Source: Magicicada septendecula (Eukaryota > Arthropoda > Insecta > Hemiptera > Cicadidae). Taken from it: a DNA stretch of 64,000 bases. The position numbers and the translations under genes were made by a program. The number at the start of each line of letters is the position of its first letter. Within the stretch, counting starts at the first letter, position 1. Location of the stretch: NCBI GenBank assembly GCA_034769895.1, contig CM068367.1:121061927-121125926 (forward strand), given 5' to 3'. The notes under the pieces were generated by a model. It searched no databases. It was not told where the DNA came from and was given only the letters and a program-made list of their open reading frames with translations. Below, one piece after another: positions 23,861 through 35,880 of the stretch.

Positions 23861-24275
23861 CGTCGAGTTTTAGAGTCACATAAACCTACATGTAATTCGT
23901 TACATTAATCTCACTTTCTACGCAGAACATAGTATATATAATGCATCTAACTCAAAAATCTCTCTCTCTCTCTCTTCTGTCTTCCGCACTACTGCCCCCT
24001 CACGTTCTGAAGTTTCTCCTTCATTCTGTTCTTTACTCCCTTGACTTTCCCAAATCCGTCTCCACTTTCTTTACACCTCACTCCTCCCATTCTCTTCACT
24101 TGCTCACAGACCTTTTTTTTTAGTTATTTTAAATAAACATTAATATACCTTCTTTTATTATGGCACTGCTTTTATTCTTAGGTAGTCCGGTTTCCCACCT
24201 TTTTTATGTCCATCGATTTTATTTATTAACTGTAGGTGTAAAACTCGATAACTTTACAGGTGGAAATATCGGCCG
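23861..24275. repeat. Tandem duplication, copy 2
   Basis: Same landmarks as copy 1 at an offset of about 455 bp, with many substitutions and a much shorter CT tract (23960-23977). The divergence points to an old duplication. Confidence 0.8.
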
Positions 24276-25079
24276 CTGTACCGATCAACACGTCCGCTCC
24301 ATACGATACTAGTGTCCTCATCACAGTTTTATGAACATTTAAATCAGTAGCCGACGATTTGAAAATTCATTCGTGATTGGAAATTATATGACTGCGTAAA
24401 CAGTTATCAGATCAGCTAAAACTAAACGCTCCCATTTGACAGGCAGATCTGGTATGAACACACACACACATGCAGATTGCGTGAGTTTGGAAGACGTGTC
24501 TCTCTGTCGCTGACAAGTACACGTGGATTAATGGTCACATCAATTACGTTTAACAGTGACGGCGGGTGGGATCAACGGCAGGCGAGCAGGTATATCCATA
24601 GCAAATACCGTGTCCTGAACACGGTCCTGCGATTCGTGGTACATTCCATCTGTATGCAGACACATTAGCATTATGCACACATAGGCCTACCTGTTGTGTG
24701 GACAGTGTCCCCATGCATGCCATGAATATGCCCGTCGTAAACACGGGCGGGAACGCGCGACTGGTTTTGATCACTCAGCACCTTATACTCCTTTCTCGAC
24801 GATTTTTCTTGATAAATTAATTTGATAAAGATAAGAGAATATTTTATATTAGAACACGGTTTCTACTGCGTTATCCTGCATCTCATATTAAAAGTTTCAT
24901 TGGTTTTCAATCGTTGCCATTTAGCCTCTTGTTGTCATAGCCTGTTGAATGCCTTTTAACCAATATAAACCTGGGTTTATTCAATGGCACGTAATTGAAT
25001 AATCTTCAAGGATTCATATCATATTTATTTTTTAATAAAATGTAAAGTACATATATAATAAGGAACCAATAATTTATCA
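24276..25079. other. No gene recognised
   Basis: Nothing identifiable; a short CACACACA run lies near 24459. Confidence 0.45.
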
Positions 25080-25550
25080 AATCTTCTTCTTCTTCACTAC
25101 ATGCCTTGGGCTATAGCCCGTTCCGACGACACAGAGTTTCTGACTATTTTTTTCAGGGTCTTCCACGATCTCTCGTCCCCACTGGCCTATATTGAGACGC
25201 TTCTTTAGGAATACGCGTGTCGACCATGCGTTCCACATGGGACTTCAATTCTGCCTGTATTCCTTTATTCTCTCCAGAACCCACTGTAACTTCAGGTCTT
25301 TCCTTATGTCGTCGTTTCGTAGGTCGTAGATGACCGCTCAAACTGCATCCCTTAACTGCTCTAAAGAATTTCATTTCCGAGGCCTGTATCTTTGAAATAT
25401 CTTTTTGCAGGAGAGTCCATGTTTCACATCCATACATTAAAGTCGGCACAGCCACTACCTTATAGAACTTTAGACGTGTCTCCCTCTGCGTTTCATTCTT
25501 CATTGTTCCACAGATATAACTAAAATTATTTAACTTTCTCTCGAATCATC
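25080..25550 (-). pseudogene. LINE reverse-transcriptase C-terminal fragment
   Basis: On the minus strand the frame reads LNNFSYICGT, then LKFYKVVAVPTLMYGCETWT, then basic residues, V-E-R-M near 25215 and GTRDRGRPWKTLKK before stops. YGCE-WTL after the RT domain and R-M...GRP-K-W near the end are the hallmark of the C-terminal part of LINE proteins (RTE/CR1-like and related clades) found all over invertebrate genomes. The catalytic F-ADD and the endonuclease are absent, so this is a 5'-truncated copy, typical of target-primed reverse transcription. A TTCTTCTTCTT tail-like run lies at 25083-25093 on the plus strand, at the element's 3' end. The clade cannot be settled from this fragment. Confidence 0.8.
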
Positions 25551-26586
25551 AGATCTTCAAATAAAAAAATCCCCAAAGCTAACTGGTAGAAGATGTAAAC
25601 AATAGTACCACTAGAAATGCACTTCATACATGGCTTCACGTGTCTCTCGAGGAGAAAATTAGTAAAGAAAAAATACAGCGGTAGAATTGAAGTAGACGAA
25701 ATAATTTTGCGAAGCACGAAAATAAACAACTGGTTTGGTACAGAAATTAGAACAGAGTAAGATACGAAAACGGACACCTAAAAGCTTTATAATTATTACT
25801 ACATAAATCTACGAGACAAAGAAGAGAAAAGTCACGTTTCAAGTGACTACGAAGACAGATAAACCGACAGAAGGAAATACTGAACAATAGTTAAGGCCTA
25901 GTGAAAATATATTATTATGAAGGCTGAGATGCGCGATGATTCAATAACTGTTGAAAACCCCAAAGTACACATGTACGCGTTCATATTCATATATCCATAA
26001 GAATGTATTAATTATACTTATGTATTTATATCTCCGTCCATGCACATATATTTTAGACATCATCTTCTTCTACCCAGCTTCAAGGATTAGGTATTTCAAC
26101 TTGATGGTAACACCAGTTTTGAAATTCTCATATCTTCCAATTCTTTCAAGCTATGTTTTGTTCGTGTTTCTCTGTTCTTTCAGTTAATATCTGCTTATTA
26201 CTACAAACACTGAGAGTCGATTTTCTTTACATATTTGTTTGTTAAAAATTCTGTTCACTGCAGGTATCGGCCATTGGTTAGAACAGTTAACTAGGTTGTG
26301 GTAAAAAGAGTAAAAATACAAAGATAACGTTTTACAAAATTAAGAATTTTATCAAGTTTGTTGTAAAGAGGTGAATCATATTCAAGAGATAATTTCCTCA
26401 GAGACTTCCTAATAATAGTTTTTCCAGATTCCCCTAAAGCGCTACCGTCTGAAAGCTCCTACGATAACAACATACCAGGAGTATGTAAAACGTTACATCC
26501 AAACTTTATATATAACAAATTTATATTTTTTTAAATTAAAAAAATACATTCAAAAATACTTATTTTTTACTAAATATTACTTAATA
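25551..26586. other. No gene recognised
   Basis: AT-rich DNA with short open frames on both strands and no motif that I recognise. Confidence 0.45.
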
Positions 26587-27003
26587 TGCACGTGAGAAAG
26601 GAAAATGCTACTGAAAGTCTCAAGGACAATTGTAATGGAAGGCAAAGACACGATGCTACATGTACAACGTGTTTATGGCCCGGTTAAGGAAGACGGTGAG
26701 TGGAGAGTAAGAAATAATCATATTATAGACGAGCTATTGAAGCACGAGGATATTTAAGTTCGTAAAATCCCAACGAATACAATGGCTAAGTCCCATAGAA
26801 CTGACAGAAGATCAGTGTATGCCAAAGAAAATCCTGAGGGCACTGGTGTAAAAAAGCAGAAAGAGGGGTCGATCTTTGATAAGATAGTTGGATGATGTGC
26901 TGGACGCTGAGATGGCAACGGGGATAGGAGACGTTGGAGAAACTGGTGTTAGAGGCCAGGGCTCACGTTAGGCCGTAGTCCCGAAGAAGAAGAAGAAGAA
27001 GAT
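26587..27003 (+). pseudogene. LINE C-terminal fragment with frameshifts
   Basis: The frame RVYGPVKEDGEWRVRNN (from about 26668) continues after a frameshift as FVKSQRIQWL, PKKILRA, KSRKRGRS and LDDVLDAEM, ending in AVVPKKKKK over a (GAA)n tail at 26985-27002. This is the order expected at a LINE protein's end: the linker after YG-E-WTL, the R-QWL box, then the RP-RWLDDV box. Stops and frameshifts make it a dead copy. The first ~50 bases (ATGCACGTGAGAAAGGAAAATG) recur at 27011 in diverged form, suggesting a nested or duplicated piece. Confidence 0.75.
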
Positions 27004-28829
27004 TAGGTGATATGCAAGTGAGAAAGGAAGATGCTATTAAAAGACTCAGGGAAAAGGCAAGTTTATGTAGAAACATCTACAAGAGAAGGACAGTCTTGCG
27101 GTAGAATACGGCAAAGACATCGGGGTTGGTTCATGTAAGCTTGAAGAAACGAACGAACAAACAAACTTCAGAAGACAACAAAGATTGGAATACATTAAGC
27201 AGAATACTGCATAGCCACGTGAGATGTGGAAAATACGGAAAAGTGAAGAGATTAGCAGAGGACAGGACGGGTCACTCCAAATCAACAGAGACAGCGAAAG
27301 AAAAAGATACAAAATTTACATGAAATTAAACTTTGACGACTAATTCAGAACCTCTCAGAATAACAGAGTTCTCTGTTTCTCTAGGGTCGCATGACAAACC
27401 TCACTTCTGCTCAGGCATACGTCCAAGGGATAGGGATAGTTTGAATAAAAAGGGACATTTTTTCAGAATGACTTGTAAAAGAACCAAACAAAAGCGAGAC
27501 AGCGCATTCAAAAGGTATAAAAACACAGCCCTGCCACAGGAAAACAACTTAAAGGTAAACGAAGAAGATTAAAAATCCCGCAGACAGACCGAAATGACGG
27601 CGAGTGGGACATTAAAACAAATCTGTTGTTGGCAGGAAGAAACTTTTATACGGAATCTCGCTGTAGGAGCAGGCGGAACAGGAAAACGACGAAACAAAAG
27701 AACAGTTTGTATTTTTCTCTTTTGCTCTAAAAGTGCATTTTAAGTAATAAACAACAGAAAAAAGGTAGGGGGCGACTTTATATGTAGGGGAGGAGGACGA
27801 ATTAAAGAAGTGACGGTTGCTGCTTGGTTTTTGTTCAGTGTGACTTACAGGGGTTGTTTCCGGCCACTTTGTTGCCAACTTCTTAACATCCACCAACATC
27901 AGCTTATTAAAGTACGGTTGAGTGTATTATGCACAGACACGCGTGCGCGCGCACACACAAACAAATTTCGAGACACCATCTGTGCACGGCCTCGACGACT
28001 AGCCCAGTAAACTTTTCTCGGTTGCAGTGGTACGTTGAACCCATCACCCAACGAACACGTTCTAATTTAACAGCATTGGAAGTATAAAATTTATTTTTCT
28101 TCAGTTACACTGCAACAATTTTCTTTACATCACATCAAGTTTATCAAGTTAAACGCACAAAGATAATATTTTGAAAGGGGTGTTATAACCCGATAACTAT
28201 CACGCAAAAGAATGTACCTAATGATTTTCAGAAATGCGTTTCTTTTTGAACTCGAGGAGGATGAACAGCTGGACCGACTTTAAAGGTGGAGGACGAACAG
28301 CTCAAAAAGCCTCCCCTTAAAGCCAGGTATCAAACGATTCATTATCGTCTCTTGACTATGGTTATGTATGTACGTATGTTACCCAAACTAGGTACAAGCA
28401 AAGAAAGAGATGATGGTTTCCGGTTACTGGGTGTTTGTTTTTACCCTTTATCTTTGGTACCACTTTTATGTCAAAATGTTTGCTTTTATTTAAAAAATAG
28501 TATCGCATAGTCCTACATTACATTTTTTTTTAAATAACAAAATACTGGGAAGACATCATTTTCATAGTTTTTTTTTTTTAATGTAAATGCCTAATTAAAA
28601 ATCTGTTATTCTATTCTAGGTTCTCCGTTTTTAATTTCTTCCTATTTATTTCAGAAATATTTCATCCAGTTAATTATACAGCATCCACTCTTTAGGAGAA
28701 GACGAATCGTACGAAGTCTGTTTAATCAAAATTGGTTAACCGTTCAAGTTCTTCATACAGAACCACAACGAAATTTTAATGAGAATAATATGTTTAAACC
28801 TCTTACATCTTCGCCCCCACATAACGTAT
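27004..28829. other. No gene recognised
   Basis: Apart from the diverged echo of 26587 at 27011-27058, nothing recognisable. Open frames at 27333-27572 and 28286-28510 have no domain features. Confidence 0.45.
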
Positions 28830-29286
28830 TGTTACGGATCGTCGGTCTCACGGATCATCGTATTGTACAGTCGAAACAAAATACAGATACCAAATGAAAT
28901 CACCAATTACCAACTTTAATTAGTCACAAATAACAATTTGAAATCAACAAGGTACTCTCATACAATAATTAAAGTTGTCCACACGCAATAGTAATGCCAA
29001 CTATTAGAGTTCCGCACTTATTATAACACAATTATCACTTTCCACTAATCCGCAGCAATCACTTGATCCGCACTCTACAATATCGTCAGGTATAACTAAC
29101 TAACTAACCAGCCCCTGTTGCTTATATATAGCTGGCAGAGGTTCCAGAATAATTTTCCATTCTTTTGGCGGAGTTCCGGCATAATTTACTCGAACAGTCT
29201 TAAATGCTGCGTGAGTGGACGGCCTTCACACAGACGCCGCACGCTGGGGTAGTCGAGAACCGTGTACAACGCCACTCGAGAGCGTT
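28830..29286 (-). mobile_element. Probable solo LTR (gypsy-like)
   Basis: Read on the minus strand this ~457-bp block has the layout of a retrotransposon LTR: an upstream region, a TATA box (CTATATATAAGC, plus 29122-29137), then a transcribed region with a GTGTGGACAA segment, ending CGATCCGTAACA at 28830. ACGTA occurs at both edges (28824-28828 and 29287-29291), which could be a 5-bp target-site duplication. No coding region or second LTR is nearby, so it would be a solo LTR. The inner end is not a clean CA, which lowers certainty. Confidence 0.5.
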
Positions 29287-29291
29287 ACGTA

Positions 29292-32199
29292 ATTGTTGTA
29301 GAAATATTGTAAGGAAACAAATTTTAAGTTGTTATTCTTTAATTACAAGCTAACATTTAATTCATTAAGTTATTAATATAACGTACTATATTTAACATGA
29401 TGTCGTATACTAATCTAGTGTTTGCTTATCTTGATTAATGCTTTCCCTCTGTACGAGGTCTTTTCTACACTCTGAGAGATTATTTTTGTTTTAATAATTG
29501 CGTCTTGCTGCCAAACTATCCATAAGCAGGCCTACGATAAACAATTATTTCATTCGAATACATTCCAAACTAGTCATAGATTTTCAAGAAATGGTAGTTA
29601 TGGAAAACAAAACACTGAAAGTTAGGTACCTATATGATTTGTTCTCAAGCACTAATAGATCGCTCGAAAACAAAGTTCGACCGGACACAAAAATTAAATT
29701 AAAAGAAAAACATGGCTTACTACGTTATATTATTTGTTTGAGAAACCACACATATTTGAAAAAAATAAAGTCTGTGAAATAAATCCCTGACGAATGTTGA
29801 AGGAGAAAAACAGCTAACATAATCACAAATCATGACACGATTTTTAAATAAACGACTTTTAAAATTAAACGATTAAAGAGTGAATCGGGATTTTTAGACT
29901 ACAGAAAGGTTGGTTAATGGAACATCACCTAAACACGTAGGCTATTATAGGACAAAGCAAAGAGTCGGAGAAATACTGAATGACCAAACAACTCGATGAA
30001 GGCATCCTTAACAATCGTTTGTCAAATAACCGTGGCTTGAAGACAATGTTTAGAAGACACTGACTATATCGTCTCTAACTTATCTGTTTTGTCGACCTCT
30101 ACTTTTTCACTTATGACATTTTCAATGTAGCTTACATCTTAGTAAACTGAATCTATCCTACTTTAAGTCGATGAATCATTATACTTGAGCATTACATGGA
30201 AACTTTGGACGGTAATGGTCAAACAAACAAAATTTGGATTAAATGCGTTTTTTTTTTCTTGAAAACCAACTCATGCTTGGGAAAAAGCTATCCTTGTTAC
30301 ACGATTTCGTCTTTCAATCTCTACAAATGTTTTTCATCCCATGTTTTCATTTTTTCTAAACAAATAAATTCGCTATCTCACACTTCAATAAACCTTATTA
30401 CACAGATCGAGAATTTACAATAATCAGAATTATCGTGACGATGAAATAAGAGCCTCTGCAAATACATTACCCCTTTACCGCGCGTGCGTGTGACATTCTC
30501 CAAATGCAGAACACGTACGTTCAGTAAATACGAGCTAACAGTTCATATCGCGATAATGTATGCAGTGCAATCAACGATAGCATCCCCCCCCCCAACTGCA
30601 CGTCAATCAACGGTTCTCCCTTGACCGTCTCTCCGCCTGTCACAGAAATGACACCGTTTTCCATAGGGTCATCTCGTATTGTGAAGGATGTCGTAGTTTT
30701 CGGACAAGTGGGAGCCGCCCATCGAGTAGGAATACATCAAACTCCCTTAATGTCAAAAAAGGGTCGTCCCATTGAGATACAGAGCTGTCGCATAACGTCT
30801 TTGTCGGATGATCATATGACAGCCACGACAGTCAGAGTGTGGTGCCGGCAGGGGATTGCATTTGTTAAACTATTGTACCTCACAAACAGTGTTTAAACGC
30901 GTGCACGCCTGTAGACACACAAACACATCTTTTATGTACGCGCGCGCGCACGCGTGTACATGTCAATACAATTAGTTAATACGCACAAAGCATAATGGTC
31001 AAATTAAACTAATGTGTTAATAATCAAAATTTATAATATCACGGTTAATAACGATATTCTTCATATGTAAAATTTTGAGTTTGTGCTATAGTTACACTTA
31101 CAAACAATTTTTTTTTTTGGATCCAAATGGAATGCCTATTATTTTTATATTGCTGAATTTTTTAATGGGTCGTGACAAAAATTTTAAAGCTAACGAAGAT
31201 GAGTTTCAAGTTATCGAAGTTTGTGAAGCACTGCATAAAAAGAATAATGTATTCTAAAGAGGGATACGATCCAAAGACATGCACTGGAACTAAGACGCCA
31301 ACAAGTACTGGACTCGTCTGATAACAAACGTACAGAAGCATGCTCATAGCGGCTACAAAATGTATCTGAAAAAATTAAATAATCACAAGCGTGAAAGTGA
31401 AATGCACGACCTACCGCAATGTTTTCAGTATAAACGACTGCGTGGTCAACAAAGAAAACGTCGAACGCGCGGACGAAAATTATACGGCAGAGCAAAGAGG
31501 AACAAGCGACGCGACGCTCTGAAAAACTTTTCCCAACACTGAATAAATCATAGTCACATTCTTAACTCTTTGTAACCATGTCATAAAAGAAAACTTTTTA
31601 ATTTCTCCTGTTTTGTTTCCTTATTCTCTACCACTACGTGTATATAATTTTTACGATTACTGTTCGTTGTTATTATTATTATTGGCACAACACGGTAGAA
31701 ATAACAATTTTATGAACGAGTGTATAGTTGCCATATAATTACAGAGAGGTTTTATTACAGTTCATTACAGCCAGCTGAACTACTTGGCTCGCGGACTCAA
31801 TACAGCTATTAACGTTATATTGCTGCTCACACATATAAAAAAAATCAATTAAATTTTACGCTTCTATGATAGTTCGAATGCACGCTGGACCGTCGAATGT
31901 ACTTTCTCTACGAATGAAATTGAATATCTTGATAATTACATATTTCATTATATAATTTTGAGTTAAGATTCGCTGATATAATTGACAACGTTTGTCCTAT
32001 ACGGGAGAAGAGAGGTGGTCTGGCCAAGAGAGGTGGTGGAATAGAGTTTGAAGCAAGCAACGATAAACAGAATTTAAAAGGCAGATGATTATGATGATGA
32101 CGACGATAATGATGATGACAACGTATGAACATGAGGAACATAAGTTCAGCATTTACGTTACCACTTTATTCGCAAAAGTAGAACAGTTTTGAAATCCAA
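29292..32199. other. No gene recognised
   Basis: A poly(C) run lies at 30584-30593. The frame 30621-30896 has more balanced base composition than its surroundings but matches no family I know. An alternating GCGCGC tract lies near 30941. Basic-rich frame 31360-31542 is unrecognised. Confidence 0.4.
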
Positions 32200-32412
32200 G
32201 ATCGTATTGAAGAAAACAGAGCTTGATTGCTCGTCTGAATAGGATGCCAGATGACAGGTTGCTTAATGAAGTTTGAGGACACAAGCCTATTGGACAAACT
32301 AATATAGGAAAACCTAGGAAGGTTGGTGAAGTGGATGGTAGATTGAGGGTTAGTGGTTACTTTGGGACAGATCAGATGGTTCGCCTATTCCCTGATGGAA
32401 GAAGAAGAAGAA
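32200..32412 (+). pseudogene. LINE 3'-end fragment
   Basis: The frame reads RLIARLNRMPDDRLLNEV, stop, GHKPIGQTNIGKPRKVGEVD, and ends over a (GAA)n tail at 32399-32413. N-R-M-P-D-D-R-L followed by a KPIG-RN-GRPRK box is the usual C-terminus of a common invertebrate LINE group. Only the last ~70 codons survive, with stops. Confidence 0.7.
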
Positions 32413-34080
32413 GACCTTATCACCGTCGTATTATCATTTAATACGACCATGCTGGGCTGTAAATATTCTCTGCTTACAAAATCTTAAATTACGTGTGAGT
32501 CAAGAGACAAATTATTCCTTCCTTAATACTAGACGATTTTTTTTAAAGTTAATAATAATGTCAAAAGGGTACTAAATACCTTAAATCGATCCAAAAATTA
32601 TGTAAACAAGAAGCTCTGTATTCTGTATGAACAGAAATGCATGTTACACCTATGTCTAATTGTATTAACAAAAATAATAATATCCAAACCATCCGGAGTG
32701 TTGTGTGCCAGTTTTGAAATAACAGTACATAGGAGCTAGGTGTGGCTAATATTAAATGTGCAGTAATTAAAGGAATACAACAGGTTTCATTCAATCAAAT
32801 ATTCGTCTTACAAAATGTTAACAATTTAAGAAGTAAGTTTGCTGTCGCATGGTTCTAGCTTCTTATTTCAAAACTTCACGAGATCAAAGACTTGTTTCTA
32901 CACTCCACAATGGAGTTCGCAAATTTAAACGCCTACTTTATTATTTTCCTACAAATTTCTTTCCGGTTGTGAGCATAGATAAGGACAGATGGAGACGATG
33001 AACGGAGACTTCCTATAACCCGACGCTGAGAGGCAGAAGGGTGAGATAAATAAGATACAGAAGACTTTCTTTTCGTAAAGGATGATCGATTATACCTCTC
33101 TGTATATACTGATATTTTTTGTGCACAGAATCGCTGATACGTACAGAAAGTTCTACCAGCGTTGACTGATCTAAGAGGAGCCCAAATCCAAGGAATGCAA
33201 GTTTTAGTGCTACATGTATCGTTTCATGAGCCTACAGTTCTCTTAGAGAGACACTGTATGTGAATATATTTAAAAAGCTGGATTCTAGAATTATTGTTCT
33301 ACCTGAATTCTACTTGACATTTATATTCAGGTTTATACACTCGGCATTTCAGTTTGCCACAAGGGCTGGAGAAAGTTATTTGAACCCATACGACAGTTGA
33401 AGGGTCAGCGACTTCAAGACAGACAGATTTCGTTCTTTCATGTGCTTCAACACCTCTGCTCTTCATTCCTTTTCAAATAATCTGCAGTTTAATTAGCATT
33501 ATACTTAAATATAATCTCACACTTCTATAATCTTAAAGGAATCGAAGTAGTGGCTGTTTTCTCCTTCCTAGTTCCAGTCACGATCACCTGACTCTCAGAC
33601 AACTTTCCTTGCAAAACTTTTATTATTTTTAGTAACAGTCTTGCGATTTTTAATAATTTTGTTTTTTTATTTATGATCACAAAACCAGATCATGTTTCGT
33701 CTTAACACGTGAGATCATTCAAACAATATTTCACAGCCTCAAAATACTAAGGCAAGTGATCTCTTATAGCACGTAAATATCATCGTACAATCTGATTAGC
33801 AGCACGCACAGGCAGTGTTTTAGCGTCACCAAATAACGGATAATAACAGAAGGCCGACATCATAACTCGACGACGCGTCGTTTTAAAAATATCCGACTAC
33901 AGCTCTCCGACTACCGTGTCATCAAACAAGCCTGTTTTCTCATCTACTTCACACTTATACATTCAGACCCGTAATTCCAACTTCACTAATCGAAACTGAT
34001 ACAGTCTAAGTAGGGCTGCTTACAGTCAAATAAAAGGTATATATTATTATTAAAATTACTATCCGGGCTGTAAGGCTGTG
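32413..34080. other. No gene recognised
   Basis: No repeat, structured element or coding motif was recognised. Confidence 0.45.
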
Positions 34081-34121
34081 GTCTTCCAATTTCTCCATCC
34101 CGAAAGGTGTTAATTAGTCGA

Positions 34122-34165
34122 CCAGACGTTTCGGCCTCACCCCAGGACGTCATCTTCAAAGATAT
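34122..34165 (-). ncRNA. Degenerate hammerhead-like motif, opposite strand
   Basis: On the minus strand TTTGAAGA stands where CTGAAGA is expected, followed by GAAACGTC. The first C of the core is changed, so this arm is probably inactive although otherwise almost identical to the plus-strand arm. Confidence 0.4.
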
Positions 34166-34214
34166 TGTCGACAGTACTGTGGTTGTACTGATGTACACCT
34201 TGTCAGTTGTTGAA

Positions 34215-34268
34215 GACCTTGCACTGAGGATGGCCTCCAGAGGTGAGGCCGAAACGTCTGGTCGACTA
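34215..34268 (+). ncRNA. Hammerhead-like ribozyme motif
   Basis: CTGAGGA (34224-34230), a perfect 6-bp stem II GGCCTC/GAGGCC (34232-34237 and 34245-34250), GAAA (34251-34254), palindromic ACGT, then C as cleavage nucleotide. Both core boxes and stem II are intact. Stem I is poor: GACC can pair with GGTC only with a bulge. Activity is uncertain. Confidence 0.5.
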
Positions 34269-34302
34269 ATTAACACCTTTCGGCATGGAGAAATTGGAAG
34301 AC

Positions 34303-34580
34303 TTCAATTACGAGTCTTCAACTTCACTTAAAAGTCTTGAAAAAAAAACAAGAAAGAAATGCAGATGTCTGTAGAGCGCTACAACTATAGTGACAATCGA
34401 ACGTGATACGAAAAAATAAATGCAGCTAATTGGAAAGAAAACTTGTACCAACAAAAATAAATGTTTCGTTTAACCGTATTACCACCCTAAATTCGAACAT
34501 ACGTGACAGAAACATTTAATTTAACAATAAGTTGGAAACAAAGCGAATAAATTCTGCAGGTCGCAGTAAACCTTGGTTAC

Positions 34581-34621
<41 letters not shown>

Positions 34622-35687
34622 CCTCAGTATGGCTGTAATAAAATTATTATTTCTTTGTGTTTTCCCTGAGAAAAGATGAAATTCAAACGAATTATTTCCA
34701 TGGATACGAAAACAAAACTCCCTCTCTATTTCTGTCGCTGTCAATTTAACAGAGCAAACCAAACCGCACACAAATAACAAAGGCGATAATTTAATCTTTC
34801 TCCTCATTTTATTTCTGCTCCCGCTGTTCAGACATTTAAATTAAAACAACTAATTTGGGACCTGTTTCTGAGTGCTTTTTCCCTGACTACCTTTTTCCTC
34901 GTTTTTGCCTCTGTGCCGTTTTTCCGTTTTCTGCGTTCTCTGGTTTTTAATACTACTTCGTAGCGACATTCACTTGTCCTGTTCGTTTATTTTTTTTTTA
35001 ACGAGAAAATTATCGTCAAATGAATCTTCAAACGAGTGGGTTCATTGCGGGTGTTTTCTCGTAAAGACGTCTATTTTCTACAGCTTTTTAAACTCCTTTA
35101 TTTAATATCTCTATTTCCTCTCTTTCTTAACGTCCTAAATATTATTTTTTTCTGCTCCTTCTCTCCAGTTATTTTTCATTTCCTGTAACATTTTTCGTAC
35201 ATGTTCGTCTCCAAATGAAGCAGTATTTTTTTTTTCTTAGTACTGTCAAAGCAATAAAACAAACGTTAGTACAGCACGTTTCTTTCTGGTTTCGTTGTAC
35301 ACTGCTCGTTTTGTTAGATTGATTAATCCACTGTTGAATAATTACAGAGCAGAGCTTCCTACATCGTCTTCACCTTTCCTTTTGTAATCATGTGATAGAT
35401 TTATTGAAGTAAATGCTATTTAGTAATGACTATTACTATTGTGGTAATGCATGTTAACAGTAAGTAATAACAAACATTAATAACCAGCATTAGTGTCCCA
35501 GGTTTAATTTCAGTACTGGCACTTATGGGAGCTGTCGCCCTCTCTCTCCTAAGTTGTTCCTCTTTACTATTCTCCTTTACTGTCTTTGAAATGTTGCCAT
35601 TCGGACGAAATGTGGTACAAACATTTCAATGCGCGGACTCCACTATCGCCACACACGAAACTTGGCAGCAGTGTAGTCCATTTAACC
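34303..35687. other. No gene recognised; one AC microsatellite
   Basis: (AC)n at 34586-34619. Otherwise AT-rich sequence with no recognised coding or structured element. Confidence 0.5.
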
Positions 35688-35880
35688 GATAATGAAAATT
35701 GTGGCGGTTACATGTACAGAGAATGGATCCAACTAGATTTTCAAGAAGAGGCCTCGACTATCATCCAAGAGGGAAGAGAAGTGTGGGAAGACCCCGTAAA
35801 CGATGGCTGGATGAATTCAATTGAGACTGGAACAGGCTACTAGCCTAAGCCGTAAAGGATGACGCGACGACGACTGAAAA
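35688..35880 (+). pseudogene. LINE C-terminal fragment
   Basis: From about 35698 the frame reads WRLHVQRMDPTRFSRRGLDY, then HPRGKRSVGRPRKRWLDEFN, stop, DWNRLLA and AVKDDATTTEN. The R-M-D-P and GRPRKRWLDEF boxes are the standard end of a LINE protein (post-RT C-terminal region). One in-frame stop replaces a tryptophan-like position, and everything upstream is missing. The GA-rich (GATGAT)n run at 35939-35955 lies just beyond. Confidence 0.8.

Larger units (their letters stand above)
34081..34302. mobile_element. Inverted-repeat element with hammerhead-like arms
   Basis: Arms 34081-34141 and 34242-34302 are inverse complements over 61 bp with a single mismatch, separated by 100 bp. Each arm, with the spacer next to it, contains the order T-GA-GA ... 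GAGGCCGAAACGTC, the layout of Penelope-type hammerheads. No coding sequence is left. It is best read as two PLE termini joined head to head; the near identity of the arms suggests recent origin or gene conversion. Confidence 0.6.

Noticed and set aside
30621-30896. 91-codon frame of more balanced composition
   Set aside because: No recognisable domain, no splice context and no repeat; left unannotated.
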